From Streptomyces albogriseolus (lineage in GTDB: Bacteria; Actinomycetota; Actinomycetes; Streptomycetales; Streptomycetaceae): a stretch of DNA of 64,000 nt. The notes beneath the pieces are model-generated. The model was not told the DNA's origin and ran no database searches. It saw nothing but the letters and a program-made list of their open reading frames with translations. A program made the translations under genes and the position numbers. This document shows, piece after piece, positions 1-8,093 of the stretch (positions are counted from its first letter, which is position 1; each line of letters opens with the position of its first letter). The stretch lies in the NCBI GenBank assembly GCA_014650475.1, contig BMVA01000001.1:124001-188000 (forward strand), in the 5' to 3' direction.

Positions 1-1403
1 CGGGCGGCGGTGCGGGCGAGACGCTCGACCCGCACCGGGCCAATCTGTTCGCCGACGCCGCCCGCGCCAAGGCGCTCTTCGACAAGCTCGCCGACTACGG
101 CCCCGACCTGGCCGCCCGGCCGCGCCTCGCGGAACGCTGGGAGCCGAACAGGACGCTGGACCGCTGGCGGGTGACGCTGCGGGAGGCGGCCTTCCACGAC
201 GGCCGTCCGGTCACCGCCGAGGACGTGCTGCACAGTTACCGCCGGATCGCCGATCCGAGGGAGGCGTTCCGCGCGAAGGCGTCGTTGGAGCCCATCGACC
301 TGGAGGCGAGCCGGGCCACGGGCCGGCGGTCGGTCGAGTTCGTGCTCAAGCGGCCCACCGCCGAATTCCCCAACGTACTGGCCGCGTTCGGCGCGTACAT
401 CGTGCCCGCGCACGCGGACGACTTCGACCGGGACCCCGTGGGCTCCGGTCCCTTCCGGTTCGTGTCGTTCGCGCCGGGCCGTTCGGCGGTCTTCCGCCGC
501 TACGACGGCCACTGGGACGGCGCGCCGTACCTGGACGAGATCGAGTTCGTCGTCGCCAACGAGGAGTCGGCGCGGGTCAACGCGCTCCTCGGCGGGCAGG
601 TCGAGTACGCGCACGAGCTGAACCCGACGACGGCACGCGCCCACGAGGGCAGGGGGCAGATCGACATCGTGCGGCTGCGGAACAGCGCCATGCAGGCGTT
701 CTGCATGAAGACCGACCGGCCGCCCTTCGACGATGTGCGGGTGCGGCGGGCGTTCTTCCTGATCGCCGACCGGAAGGAACTGGTCGACGCCGCGCTGGCC
801 GGCGCCGGCGAGACGGGCAACGACCTGTTCGGCAAGGGTTACGAGTACTACGCGGACGGTCTGCCGCAGCGTGAACAGGACCTGGAGCAGGCGCGGTTCC
901 TGCTCCGGCAGGCCGGCGCCGAGGACCTGCGCGTCACGCTGGACACCTCGGCCGTCGCCGCCGGGTTCACCGAGGCCGCGAGCGTCTTCCGCGACCAGGC
1001 GAAGCAAGCGGGCGTCACGGTCGACGTGCGGATGGGCAGCAAGGACTCGTACTGGAGCGACATCCTCGACGGCGGCACCCTGTGCTGCTACCGCTCCGGC
1101 GCCATGCCGATCGAGGCGCACATCTCGCAGCGCCTGCTCACCGATTCCACGACCAACGCCACCCACTGGCGGCACCGGGACTTCGACGCGCTGTACCGGC
1201 AGGCGCAGTCCACCCGCGACACGAAGGAGCGCGCCGCCGTGTACGAGCGCATGCAGCGCCGGCTGTACGCCGAGGGCGGGTTCCTGGTGTGGGGGTTCGC
1301 CGACTGGATCATCGGAACCGCCCGCACGGTGCGGGGCGTCGAGGCGAACGCGCCCGCCAACACGTTGGACTGGGCGCGGTTCGACAAGGTGTGGCTGGCG
1401 TGA
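1..1403 (+). CDS. ABC transporter substrate-binding protein, family 5 (partial, 5' end outside window)
   Basis: The frame is open from base 3 and gives at least 466 residues of an SBP_bac_5 (DppA/OppA/NikA-like) extracellular binding protein. Visible family features are the early TLDPH stretch, the AFHDGRPVTAEDV segment typical of this fold, the GSGPFRF motif and the C-terminal peptide-cleft region. The signal peptide and lipobox must lie upstream of the window. The protein would capture a small peptide, nickel chelate or similar ligand outside the membrane and deliver it to the permeases encoded next. The stop codon overlaps the GTG start of the first permease, so the genes are translationally coupled. 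The ligand cannot be read from sequence. The family call is secure. Confidence 0.9.
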   Translation, partial: GGGAGETLDPHRANLFADAARAKALFDKLADYGPDLAARPRLAERWEPNRTLDRWRVTLREAAFHDGRPVTAEDVLHSYRRIADPREAFRAKASLEPIDLEASRATGRRSVEFVLKRPTAEFPNVLAAFGAYIVPAHADDFDRDPVGSGPFRFVSFAPGRSAVFRRYDGHWDGAPYLDEIEFVVANEESARVNALLGGQVEYAHELNPTTARAHEGRGQIDIVRLRNSAMQAFCMKTDRPPFDDVRVRRAFFLIADRKELVDAALAGAGETGNDLFGKGYEYYADGLPQREQDLEQARFLLRQAGAEDLRVTLDTSAVAAGFTEAASVFRDQAKQAGVTVDVRMGSKDSYWSDILDGGTLCCYRSGAMPIEAHISQRLLTDSTTNATHWRHRDFDALYRQAQSTRDTKERAAVYERMQRRLYAEGGFLVWGFADWIIGTARTVRGVEANAPANTLDWARFDKVWLA

Positions 1404-2353
1404 GCGGACTGCGCTCGTTCGTCGCCCGGCGGCTGCTGCTCGGGGTGGCGCAGATCGTGGCCGTGGTGCTGCTGGTCTTCGCGCTCACCGAGGCGCTGCC
1501 GGGCGACGCGGCCGTCGCCCTCGCCGGTGACCAGCCGGACCCGGCCCGGATCGAGGCGATCCGTACGGCGATGGAGCTGGACCGGCCCGCGTGGGAGCGG
1601 CTGGTGGACTGGGCCGCGGGCCTGCTCCACGGGGACCTCGGGACCTCGCTGACGTCCGGGCGCCCGGTGACGTGGTACCTCGTCGACGGCTTCGGCCCCA
1701 CCCTGCTGCTGACCGCGCTCACCGTGGTGCTGCTGGTGCCGGCCGGCCTGGGGCTGGGCGTGCTGGCCGCACGGTACGAGGGACGGCTGGCGGACCGGCT
1801 GATCAGCTCGGTGACGCTCGCGGTGTACGCGGTGCCCGAGTTCGCCCTGGGGGTGCTGCTGGTCACGGTGTTCGCGCTGCGGCTGGGCTGGCTGCCGCCG
1901 ACGGCGGTCGGTCACGGCGCCGACCTGCTCGCGCATCCGGGAGTGCTCGTCCTGCCCGTCCTCGTCCTGTTGGCCCGGCCCGTGTGCTCCCTGGTCCGGC
2001 TGGTGCGCGCGGGCATGATCGACGCGCTGGCGTCCCCGTACGTGGCGCATGCCCTGCGGTACGGGGTGTCCGGCGCGCGTGTGCGGTACCTGCACGCGCT
2101 GCCGCATGCTCTGGCGCCCGCCGTGCAGCAGCTGGCGCGGACGATCGACTGGCTGCTGTGCGGGGTCGTGGTCGTGGAGACGCTGTTCGTGATCCCGGGT
2201 CTTGGCACCGTCCTGCTCGGGGCCGTGGGCGAACGTGACGTGCCGGTGGTGCAGGGGCTGGCGGTGGTGTTCGGCGTGGTGACCGTCGTGCTGAACCTGG
2301 GTGCGGACGTGTTGGCCCACCGGCTCGCCCCGCGGGCGGGGGTGGCGGCGTGA
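1400..2353 (+). CDS. ABC transporter permease, DppB/OppB type
   Basis: A 317-residue inner-membrane permease. I chose the GTG at 1400 because it overlaps the preceding stop (GTGA) and gives the usual N-terminus, with a short basic stretch (VARR) then a hydrophobic segment. An LPGD-type motif follows the first membrane helix, as in DppB proteins, and the EAA-type cytoplasmic loop lies near ARYLHALPHAL. About six membrane helices are visible. It would form half of the transmembrane channel with the next gene product. It overlaps the downstream permease by four bases. Confidence 0.9.
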   Translation: MSGLRSFVARRLLLGVAQIVAVVLLVFALTEALPGDAAVALAGDQPDPARIEAIRTAMELDRPAWERLVDWAAGLLHGDLGTSLTSGRPVTWYLVDGFGPTLLLTALTVVLLVPAGLGLGVLAARYEGRLADRLISSVTLAVYAVPEFALGVLLVTVFALRLGWLPPTAVGHGADLLAHPGVLVLPVLVLLARPVCSLVRLVRAGMIDALASPYVAHALRYGVSGARVRYLHALPHALAPAVQQLARTIDWLLCGVVVVETLFVIPGLGTVLLGAVGERDVPVVQGLAVVFGVVTVVLNLGADVLAHRLAPRAGVAA

Positions 2354-3171
2354 GGGTACGCACGGGCCGGTTCGCCCTGGGGGTCGCGGTGGTGACCGTG
2401 CCGGTGGTGATCGCGCTGCTGGGGCCCGTTCTCGTGGGTGGACCTCCGGCGCGGGAGGCGTCGTTCGCCGGCGGTGAGGGGCATTGGTTCGGCACGGACT
2501 TCGTGGGGCGTGACGTCTGGTACCAGGTGCTGCACGGTGGCCGGCCGGTCGTCCTGACCGCGCTCGCGGCCACCGCCCTGGCGTATCTCGTGGCGCTGCC
2601 GCTGGGGCTGGCCGGTGCGCTCACCCACCGGCGGCTGGTGGAGGAGCTGCTGATGCGGCCGCTCGATGTGCTGCTCGCCGTGCCGTCACTGCTGATGATC
2701 CTGCTGGTGGCCACCGTCTTCTCACCCGGGGCCGTCGGGCTGGCGCTGTTGGTCGCGGTGGTCAACGTGCCCGACGCGGCCCGGCTGGTACGCGCCACGG
2801 CCACGGAGATCGCGGCACGGCCGGCCGTCGAGGCTCTGCGGATGCAGGGTGAGACGTGGTGGCGCATCGCCGTCGGACATGTCGGGCGCTCGATGCTGCG
2901 CACCCTGGCCGCCGACGCCGGCACCCGGCTGACCGGGGTGCTGTATCTCGTCGCCACGGCGGCGTTCCTCGGTGTGGGCGCGGCGCCCGACGCGGCCGAC
3001 TGGGCGGTGATGGTCGACCGGAACCGCACTGGCCTGTTCGTACAGCCGTGGGCCGTGGTCGTGCCCGCCCTGCTGATCGTCGCCCTCACCACGGGCACCA
3101 ATCTGCTGTTCGACGCGGCGCTGGACAGGCGGGGCCGCAACCCGGGAGGGACATGTGTCCGTGAACCGTGA
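2350..3171 (+). CDS. ABC transporter permease, DppC/OppC type
   Basis: A 273-residue permease starting with GTG at 2350, overlapping the previous stop by four bases. It has the DppC signature GTDFVGRDVWYQVLHG after the first helix, followed by about five hydrophobic segments and an EAA-like loop (EALRMQGETWWRIAVGH). It pairs with the DppB-type subunit to make the membrane channel. Its last 17 bases overlap the start of the ATPase gene, so all four transporter genes look like one operon. The substrate is unknown. Confidence 0.9.
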   Translation: MRVRTGRFALGVAVVTVPVVIALLGPVLVGGPPAREASFAGGEGHWFGTDFVGRDVWYQVLHGGRPVVLTALAATALAYLVALPLGLAGALTHRRLVEELLMRPLDVLLAVPSLLMILLVATVFSPGAVGLALLVAVVNVPDAARLVRATATEIAARPAVEALRMQGETWWRIAVGHVGRSMLRTLAADAGTRLTGVLYLVATAAFLGVGAAPDAADWAVMVDRNRTGLFVQPWAVVVPALLIVALTTGTNLLFDAALDRRGRNPGGTCVREP

Positions 3172-4726
3172 GAGCGCCACGGGAGTCGCTCCCGTGGCCG
3201 AGGTGCGCGATCTGCGGGTGGAGATCGACGGGCGGGCGGTCGTGGACGGGGTCTCCTTCCGGGTGCTGCCGGGTCGGGTCACGGCGCTGGTGGGTGGGTC
3301 CGGGAGCGGCAAGACCACGACGGGGCTCGCGCTGCTCGGGGAGTATCCGCGCGGCGCCCGGGTGGGCGGGGAGGTGCGGGTGGCCACCGGAGGGCCGGTG
3401 GGGTACGTCCCTCAGCATCCGGCGAGCGTCCTGGCCCCGGCCCGTCGTGTCGACGCCCTGCTGACGGACATCGCCTGGATGCAGGTACGGCATCTCCCGC
3501 GTGGGAAGCGGCGGGCGGCGGCGCGTGCGCTCGTGGTGCGGGCGCTCGAGGACGCGCAACTGGCGGACGCGGAGAGCATGGTGCGGCGGTATCCGCATCA
3601 GTTGTCGGGGGGCCAGCAGCAACGCGTGGTGCTGGCCCAGGCGTTGCTGCTCGGCTCGCGGGTCGTGGTGGCCGACGAGCCGACGACCGGGCAGGACGGT
3701 CTGACCAAGCGCCGGGTCGTCGGGCAGCTCGCGGCCCTCACGACGCGTGGGATCGCCGTGGTGCTGCTCAGCCATGACCTGGACGTCGTGCGGGCGCTCG
3801 CCGACGAGGTGGTGGTGCTGCGGGAGGGCCGGGTGGTCGAGTCGGGACCTGCCGAGCGGCTGTGGGAGGCGCCGCGCCATCCGTGGACACGGGAGCTGCT
3901 GGCCTCGGAGGGTGGGCCGACCTCGTTCGACGTCGGAGTCACGCGGTCCCGGCGTCCTGTGGTGCGGGTGCGCGGGCTGGTGGCACGGCACCGGGCCGGC
4001 TCCCGGTCCGGCCCGGTCGTGCTGCGCGTCCCCGCGCTCGATCTGCACGCCGGGGAGTGTCTGGCCGTGGTCGGCCGTTCCGGCAGCGGCAAGACGACCC
4101 TCGCGCGGTGTCTCGCCGGGCTGCACCGGGATCACGACGGCGACGTCCTGCTCGACGACACGGGGTTGCCCCGGAGTCTGCGTCAGCGCAACCGTGCCCA
4201 ACTGGCGTCCGTGCAGTACGTGTTCCAGGACGCGCACGCCGCGTTCGACGAGCATCGGCCGGTCGTGCGGCAGGTGGCCCGCACCGCCGTACGTCTGCGG
4301 GGAGCCGACGCGGAGGCGGCCCGGCGGGAGGCGTTGAGCGTTCTGGCCCGTCTGGGTCTGCCGGAGGATCTGGTCCGGCGCCGGCCCGGCGGGCTCTCCG
4401 GGGGCGAGCTCCAGCGGGCCGCCCTCGCCCGTGCCCTGCTGGCGCGTCCCCGTGTGCTTCTGTGCGACGAGATCACCTCGGGCCTCGACACGGTCACACG
4501 CCGGGACATCTTGGGGACCCTGACAGAACTGGTCGCCGAACGGGGCGACTTGGCCCTGGTCCTGATCACCCACGACCTCGCCACCGCCGCCCTCGCCCAC
4601 CGTGTCGCCGTCCTGGACGCGGGTGAGGTCGTGGAGCAGGGGCCGGCGCGGAAGGTGCTGGCCGATCCCCGGCATCCGTTCACCAGGTCACTGGTCGGCA
4701 CGGCGGAACCCGCCGCGAGCACGTGA
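3155..4726 (+). CDS. Fused double ATP-binding protein of the ABC importer (DppD-DppF in one chain)
   Basis: A 523-residue protein carrying two complete ABC ATPase domains. Domain 1 has Walker A GGSGSGKT near residue 47, signature LSGGQQQR near 150 and Walker B VVVADEPT. Domain 2 has Walker A GRSGSGKT near 310, signature LSGGELQR near 412 and Walker B VLLCDEIT. In most peptide importers these are two separate polypeptides. Here they are joined, which is common for this transporter type in actinobacteria. The GTG at 3155 follows a GGGAGGG ribosome site, five to ten bases upstream, inside the preceding permease gene. It would hydrolyse ATP to drive uptake of the ligand. Confidence 0.9.
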   Translation: MSVNRESATGVAPVAEVRDLRVEIDGRAVVDGVSFRVLPGRVTALVGGSGSGKTTTGLALLGEYPRGARVGGEVRVATGGPVGYVPQHPASVLAPARRVDALLTDIAWMQVRHLPRGKRRAAARALVVRALEDAQLADAESMVRRYPHQLSGGQQQRVVLAQALLLGSRVVVADEPTTGQDGLTKRRVVGQLAALTTRGIAVVLLSHDLDVVRALADEVVVLREGRVVESGPAERLWEAPRHPWTRELLASEGGPTSFDVGVTRSRRPVVRVRGLVARHRAGSRSGPVVLRVPALDLHAGECLAVVGRSGSGKTTLARCLAGLHRDHDGDVLLDDTGLPRSLRQRNRAQLASVQYVFQDAHAAFDEHRPVVRQVARTAVRLRGADAEAARREALSVLARLGLPEDLVRRRPGGLSGGELQRAALARALLARPRVLLCDEITSGLDTVTRRDILGTLTELVAERGDLALVLITHDLATAALAHRVAVLDAGEVVEQGPARKVLADPRHPFTRSLVGTAEPAAST

Positions 4727-4744
4727 GGGCGGGGGTGCCGCCGG

Positions 4745-5551
4745 TCAGCCGTCCGTCACGGGGCGGCGGTCGTCCAGGACCGGGTGGAGCAGCGGGCGTT
4801 TGGCCGAGCGGCCGTCTCCGGACGAGCGCCCCCTGAGGCGGCGGAGCAGCCAGGGTCCCAGGAAGCCCGCCAGCCAGCGGAGTTCGGTGCCGACGGCGCG
4901 CAGACCGGTGGGCAGGGTCTGGGGAGGGAGGGGGTGGGTCCAGGTGTCGTCGCTGCCGGGCAGCCGCAGGGCGTGGGCGAGGGCGGCGGCGATGCGTTCG
5001 TGTCCCAGGGGGCCGGCGTGGAGGCGGTCGGGGCTCCACAGGCGGGGGTCGCCCGCGACCGGGTGGAGGGCCGTCTCCGCGACGACGACTCCGTGGCGGC
5101 GCGCGGTGCGGCGTATGCCCTCGTTGAGGGCGGTGACGCGCGGGACCAGGGGGCGTGCGACGGGGCAGACGCGGGAGAGGTCGGGGACGGTGATCGTGGC
5201 GACCACGGCGCCCTGGCCGGTCAGCGCCCCGAACATGGCGTCCAGGTGGGTGCAGACCTCGTCGGCGTCGAAGCCGGGTCTCAGCAGGTCGTTGACGCCG
5301 GCGACGACGGTGGCGAGGTCGGGCCGCAGCGCGAGGGCGGGGGCGAGCTGTTCGGTGTGGATCTGGCCGGCGAGGCGGCCGCGTACGGCCAGGTTGGCGT
5401 ACTGGAGGGCGGGCTCGTGCCGGGCCAGGTGCTCGGCGAGGCGGTCGGCGAAGCCGCGCAGGCCCGTGACGTCGTCGCCGTCGCCGACGCCCTCGGTCTG
5501 GCTGTCGCCGAGGGCGACGTAGCGGAGGTAAGCGATCTCAGTTCCGGGCAC
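4745..5551 (-). CDS. SGNH/GDSL-family hydrolase
   Basis: A 268-residue protein with the block I motif GDSQ (catalytic Ser17), a block III GVND motif and a C-terminal DRLHAGPLGH block V that supplies the Asp and His. These are the hallmarks of SGNH esterases, which act on acyl esters of lipids, sugars or cell-wall material. No signal peptide is visible, so it is probably cytoplasmic. The GTG start at 5551 overlaps the PadR gene by 14 bases on the same strand, so the two are very likely co-transcribed from the promoter upstream of PadR. It ends 18 bases from the convergent ABC ATPase gene. The substrate is unknown. Confidence 0.88.
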   Translation of the reverse strand: MPGTEIAYLRYVALGDSQTEGVGDGDDVTGLRGFADRLAEHLARHEPALQYANLAVRGRLAGQIHTEQLAPALALRPDLATVVAGVNDLLRPGFDADEVCTHLDAMFGALTGQGAVVATITVPDLSRVCPVARPLVPRVTALNEGIRRTARRHGVVVAETALHPVAGDPRLWSPDRLHAGPLGHERIAAALAHALRLPGSDDTWTHPLPPQTLPTGLRAVGTELRWLAGFLGPWLLRRLRGRSSGDGRSAKRPLLHPVLDDRRPVTDG

Positions 5552-6107
5552 GGGTGTGCCGCCTCTCTTCCAGTACGGCGACGGTCCGCAGGCACCAGTC
5601 GCGGTTCTCCTGCTCGAAGGCGACGCCGCGCAGGCAGGTCAGGTAGGGGCCGATGCGGTGGCCGTGACGGAGGAAGTCCTCCTCGCCGCGGTCGCCGCGC
5701 AGGCGCCGGAGCAGCGCCTCGAACAGCTCGATGCGGGCGCGGGCGATCTCGGCGCGTTCGGTGAGCTGGTCGATCAGGGTGGCGGTGTCGACGCTGTCGG
5801 CCGCCTGGACCTTGACCATGAGGTCGTCGCGGACGAAGGCGGGCTTGGCGGAGGCGGCGGTGAAGGCCTCCAGCTCGGCCAGGCCGGCGTCGGTGACGTG
5901 GAACAGCCGCTTGGTGGGGCGGCTCTCCTGCACCACCTCGCGGCCCGCGACGAGGCCCTGCTGCTCCAGCCGGGTCAGCTCGGCGTACAGCTGCTGCGGC
6001 TGGGCGTACCAGAAGTTGGCCACGCCGACGTCGAACGCCTTGGCCAGTTGGTAGCCGCTGAGCTCGCCGTCGAGCAGCGCGGCCAGTACGGCGTGCCGGA
6101 GTGCCAT
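5538..6107 (-). CDS. PadR-family transcriptional regulator
   Basis: A 189-residue protein with an N-terminal PadR winged helix (ALRHAVLAALLDGELSGYQL start, then the YAELTRLEQQGLV recognition and wing region) and a C-terminal helical dimerisation part (PadR_C/Vir-like). The ATG at 6107 has an AAAGGGAT ribosome site. PadR proteins usually repress a divergent gene and themselves. The 84-base divergent spacer holds a perfect 6-base inverted repeat that would fit as its operator. The following SGNH hydrolase gene overlaps its 3' end and is probably co-regulated. The inducer is unknown. Confidence 0.9.
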   Translation of the reverse strand: MALRHAVLAALLDGELSGYQLAKAFDVGVANFWYAQPQQLYAELTRLEQQGLVAGREVVQESRPTKRLFHVTDAGLAELEAFTAASAKPAFVRDDLMVKVQAADSVDTATLIDQLTERAEIARARIELFEALLRRLRGDRGEEDFLRHGHRIGPYLTCLRGVAFEQENRDWCLRTVAVLEERRHTRARN

Positions 6108-6164
6108 GCGATCCCTTTCCGCCTGCCGGTGTCCTGCCTCTGTCGCCCTGGGGGCACCCCATGA

Positions 6165-6198
6165 TAGTCATCTTTCTGACTACTCACATCTATGACTA
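6165..6198. promoter_or_regulatory. Probable PadR operator in divergent spacer
   Basis: TAGTCA at 6165-6170 and TGACTA at 6177-6182 form a perfect inverted repeat with a six-base spacer. A third half-site, TGACTA, lies at 6193-6198, sixteen bases after the second. The cluster sits between the PadR gene and the SnoaL-like gene, and its last half-site overlaps the possible ATG at 6192. Assignment to the adjacent PadR protein is inference. Confidence 0.55.
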
Positions 6199-6629
6199 CT
6201 GAGGTGGTGGCGTCCGTGGACACCGTGGACCGTTTCCGTGCAGCCGTCGACGCGCGTGATCTTGCGGCGCTGGAGGATCTGTTCACCGAGGGCGTCCGCC
6301 TGTACAGCCCGGTGAAGTTCACGCCGTTCGAGGGCAGGGCGATGGTCATGGGGCTGTTCGGCGTGCTGCTGCGGACGTTCGAGGACTTCCGGTACGTCGG
6401 GGAGTACAGCGGGGCGGCGCAGACCAGTGCGGAGGGGGTGACGTTGCCGTCGGCCGTGCTGGTGTTCCGGGCGACCGTGGGTGGAAAGGAGATCCACGGG
6501 ATCGATCTGCTGCACTTCGGGGAGGACGGGCGGATCGAGGAGTTCACCGTGATGGTGCGGCCTCGCTCCGCGGTGGAGGCGTTGGGGGAGGCTGTGTTGA
6601 AGGGGTTGGTGGCGGAGGGGCTGGCCTGA
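6192..6629 (+). CDS. SnoaL-like / NTF2-fold protein
   Basis: A 145-residue protein with the NTF2/SnoaL-like cone fold: an N-terminal helix followed by the FTEGVRLYSPVKFTPFEG strand region and a C-terminal IHGIDLLHFGEDGRIEEF segment that is typical of the family. Members bind or isomerise small hydrophobic ligands in the cytoplasm. The ATG at 6192 lies within the presumed PadR operator. GTG codons at 6204, 6207 and 6216 are alternatives, and the last has a GAGG about eleven bases upstream, so the true start may be 6216. It is divergent from the PadR gene and is the natural target of that regulator. The ligand is unknown. Confidence 0.85.
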   Translation: MTTEVVASVDTVDRFRAAVDARDLAALEDLFTEGVRLYSPVKFTPFEGRAMVMGLFGVLLRTFEDFRYVGEYSGAAQTSAEGVTLPSAVLVFRATVGGKEIHGIDLLHFGEDGRIEEFTVMVRPRSAVEALGEAVLKGLVAEGLA

Positions 6630-6681
6630 GGGGGGCGGCGGCCGGAGGGGGCGGTGAGGTCGGATGCCGGGTGCCGGTGCG

Positions 6682-6718
6682 TGGGGGCTGGTCGCGCAGT
6701 TCCCCGCGCCCCTAGGGG
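6682..6718. repeat. Dispersed Streptomyces intergenic repeat copy
   Basis: The stretch GGGGGCTGGTCGCGCAGTTC continuing as CCCGCGCCCCTAGGGGG matches a GC-rich repeat that I recognise as very frequent between genes in Streptomyces genomes. It lies in the 147-base gap before the AraC-type gene. It can fold imperfectly through GGGGGC and GCCCC. The claim that it is dispersed rests on general knowledge, as only this one good copy is visible here. Confidence 0.55.
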
Positions 6719-6776
6719 GTTGACCTCGGCGGTGCCACGCGGTTCCCCGCCGCCTCAGGGGGCGTATTCTGCGGGC

Positions 6777-7487
6777 GTGAGGCTGCGGTTCGAGACGCGG
6801 CCGTCCGACTCGCCGTGGGTCGACGGCGTGTGGACGTGCACCAGCGAGCGCGTCACCAGCATGACGTCCGTCGCCGGGGCGCGGCTGGGCCTGGTCTTCT
6901 GGCAGCGGGACGGGGCGGGGTTCGCGGCGGTCACGGGTCCCGAGACCCGGACCGGCACGGCGCCCGTGCCGGAGGGGGCCGTCTTCACGGGGATCGACTT
7001 CGCCGTGGGCACCTCACTGCGGATGACGCCCACGGCGGAGCTGCTCGACGGCGGGGTCACGCTCCCCGACACCTCGCGCCGGACGTTCCGGCTGGACGGG
7101 GCGCGCTGGGAGACGCCCGGGCCGGACGACGCCGAGGCCCTGGTCGACCGGCTGGTGCGGGCCGGGGTGCTCGACCGGGAGCCGCTCGTCGCCGACGTGC
7201 TCCGCGGCCACCGCCCCGACGTCTCCCGGCGGACCGTCGAGCGGCGCTTCCGGGCCGCGACGGGGCTCACGCGGGGTGCCGTGCGGCAGATCGAGCGGGC
7301 ACGCACGGCGGCGCACCTGCTGGCGGCCGGCGGTCAGGCCGCCGACGTCGCCGCCGAGCTGGACTACTTCGACGAGCCGCATCTGGCCCGCGCCCTGCGC
7401 ACGTACGTCGGGCGCACCGCACGTCAGCTGCGCGAGGGCGCCGGAGGGGCGATCGCGCTCGACGTCGGTCAGCGCCGGACGTCGTAG
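6777..7487 (+). CDS. AraC-family-type transcriptional regulator
   Basis: A 236-residue protein. The C-terminal half holds an AraC-like helix-turn-helix: VSRRTVERRFRAATGLT followed by the second helix pair AADVAAELDYFDEPHLARAL and YVGRTARQLR. The N-terminal half (RFETRPSDSPWVDGVWTC) resembles the small-molecule-sensing part of a subgroup of stand-alone AraC regulators. I prefer the GTG at 6777. The frame is open for another 123 bases upstream, but that part covers the dispersed repeat and looks non-coding. A GTATTCT just before the start suggests a leaderless or short-leader transcript. It converges on the DHFR-like gene, overlapping it by 19 bases. Confidence 0.82.
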   Translation: MRLRFETRPSDSPWVDGVWTCTSERVTSMTSVAGARLGLVFWQRDGAGFAAVTGPETRTGTAPVPEGAVFTGIDFAVGTSLRMTPTAELLDGGVTLPDTSRRTFRLDGARWETPGPDDAEALVDRLVRAGVLDREPLVADVLRGHRPDVSRRTVERRFRAATGLTRGAVRQIERARTAAHLLAAGGQAADVAAELDYFDEPHLARALRTYVGRTARQLREGAGGAIALDVGQRRTS

Positions 7488-8047
7488 ACGAGCTTGACGA
7501 TGCCGTTGGAGTAGGTCTCCGACTCCCGCAGGGCCAGCATCTGCTTGTCCCGGTCGGCGCGGCCGAACAGGCTCTTGCCGGCACCGAGCAGCACGGGGAA
7601 CATCAACAGGTTGTACTGGTCGATCAGGCCGGCGTCGGACAGCCGCCGGGCCAGTTCCGCACTGCCGTGGATGAAGACGGCGCCGCCCTCACCCTCCTTG
7701 AGCGCCGCGACGTCCCCGGTGGAGCGCAGGACCGTGGTCGGGCCCCATCCGTCGGCCAGGGCGTCCTCGGAGAGCGTCGACGACACCACGTACTTCGGCA
7801 GGTCGCGGTAGTCGGCGTGGTCCTGCGAGCCGGGCCAGACCGACGCGAACGCCTCGTAGCTGCGGCGGCCGAACATCAGCGCCGTCGTGTCGGCCAGTTC
7901 CTCCCCCTTCAGGGACCAGGCCTCCTCGACGAACTCCAGGTCCTTGAACACCCAGCCGCCGCTGCGGTGCTCCTCCCCCGGCCCGCCGCCGGGCGAGTCC
8001 ACGAGGCCGTCCAGGGACATGAACCCCGTGTACACCAGTTTCCGCAT
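7469..8047 (-). CDS. Dihydrofolate-reductase-like (RibD C-terminal domain) protein
   Basis: A 192-residue protein of the DHFR/RibD_C superfamily. It begins with the typical MRKLVYTGFMSLDGLVDSPG strand and has LMFGRRSYE, KYVVSSTL and the IHGSAELARRL nucleotide-binding loop, then PVLLGAGKSLF. These proteins are presumed NADPH-dependent reductases, but most stand-alone Streptomyces copies have no assigned substrate. ATG at 8047 is the first in-frame methionine of the conserved domain. Its 3' end overlaps the AraC-type gene on the other strand. A second family member lies at 19888-20514. Confidence 0.88.
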   Translation of the reverse strand: MRKLVYTGFMSLDGLVDSPGGGPGEEHRSGGWVFKDLEFVEEAWSLKGEELADTTALMFGRRSYEAFASVWPGSQDHADYRDLPKYVVSSTLSEDALADGWGPTTVLRSTGDVAALKEGEGGAVFIHGSAELARRLSDAGLIDQYNLLMFPVLLGAGKSLFGRADRDKQMLALRESETYSNGIVKLVYDVRR

Positions 8048-8093
8048 GATGCGCCTCTCCTCCGGCCCGACGCGGCCCGCCGGACCATCGCCC

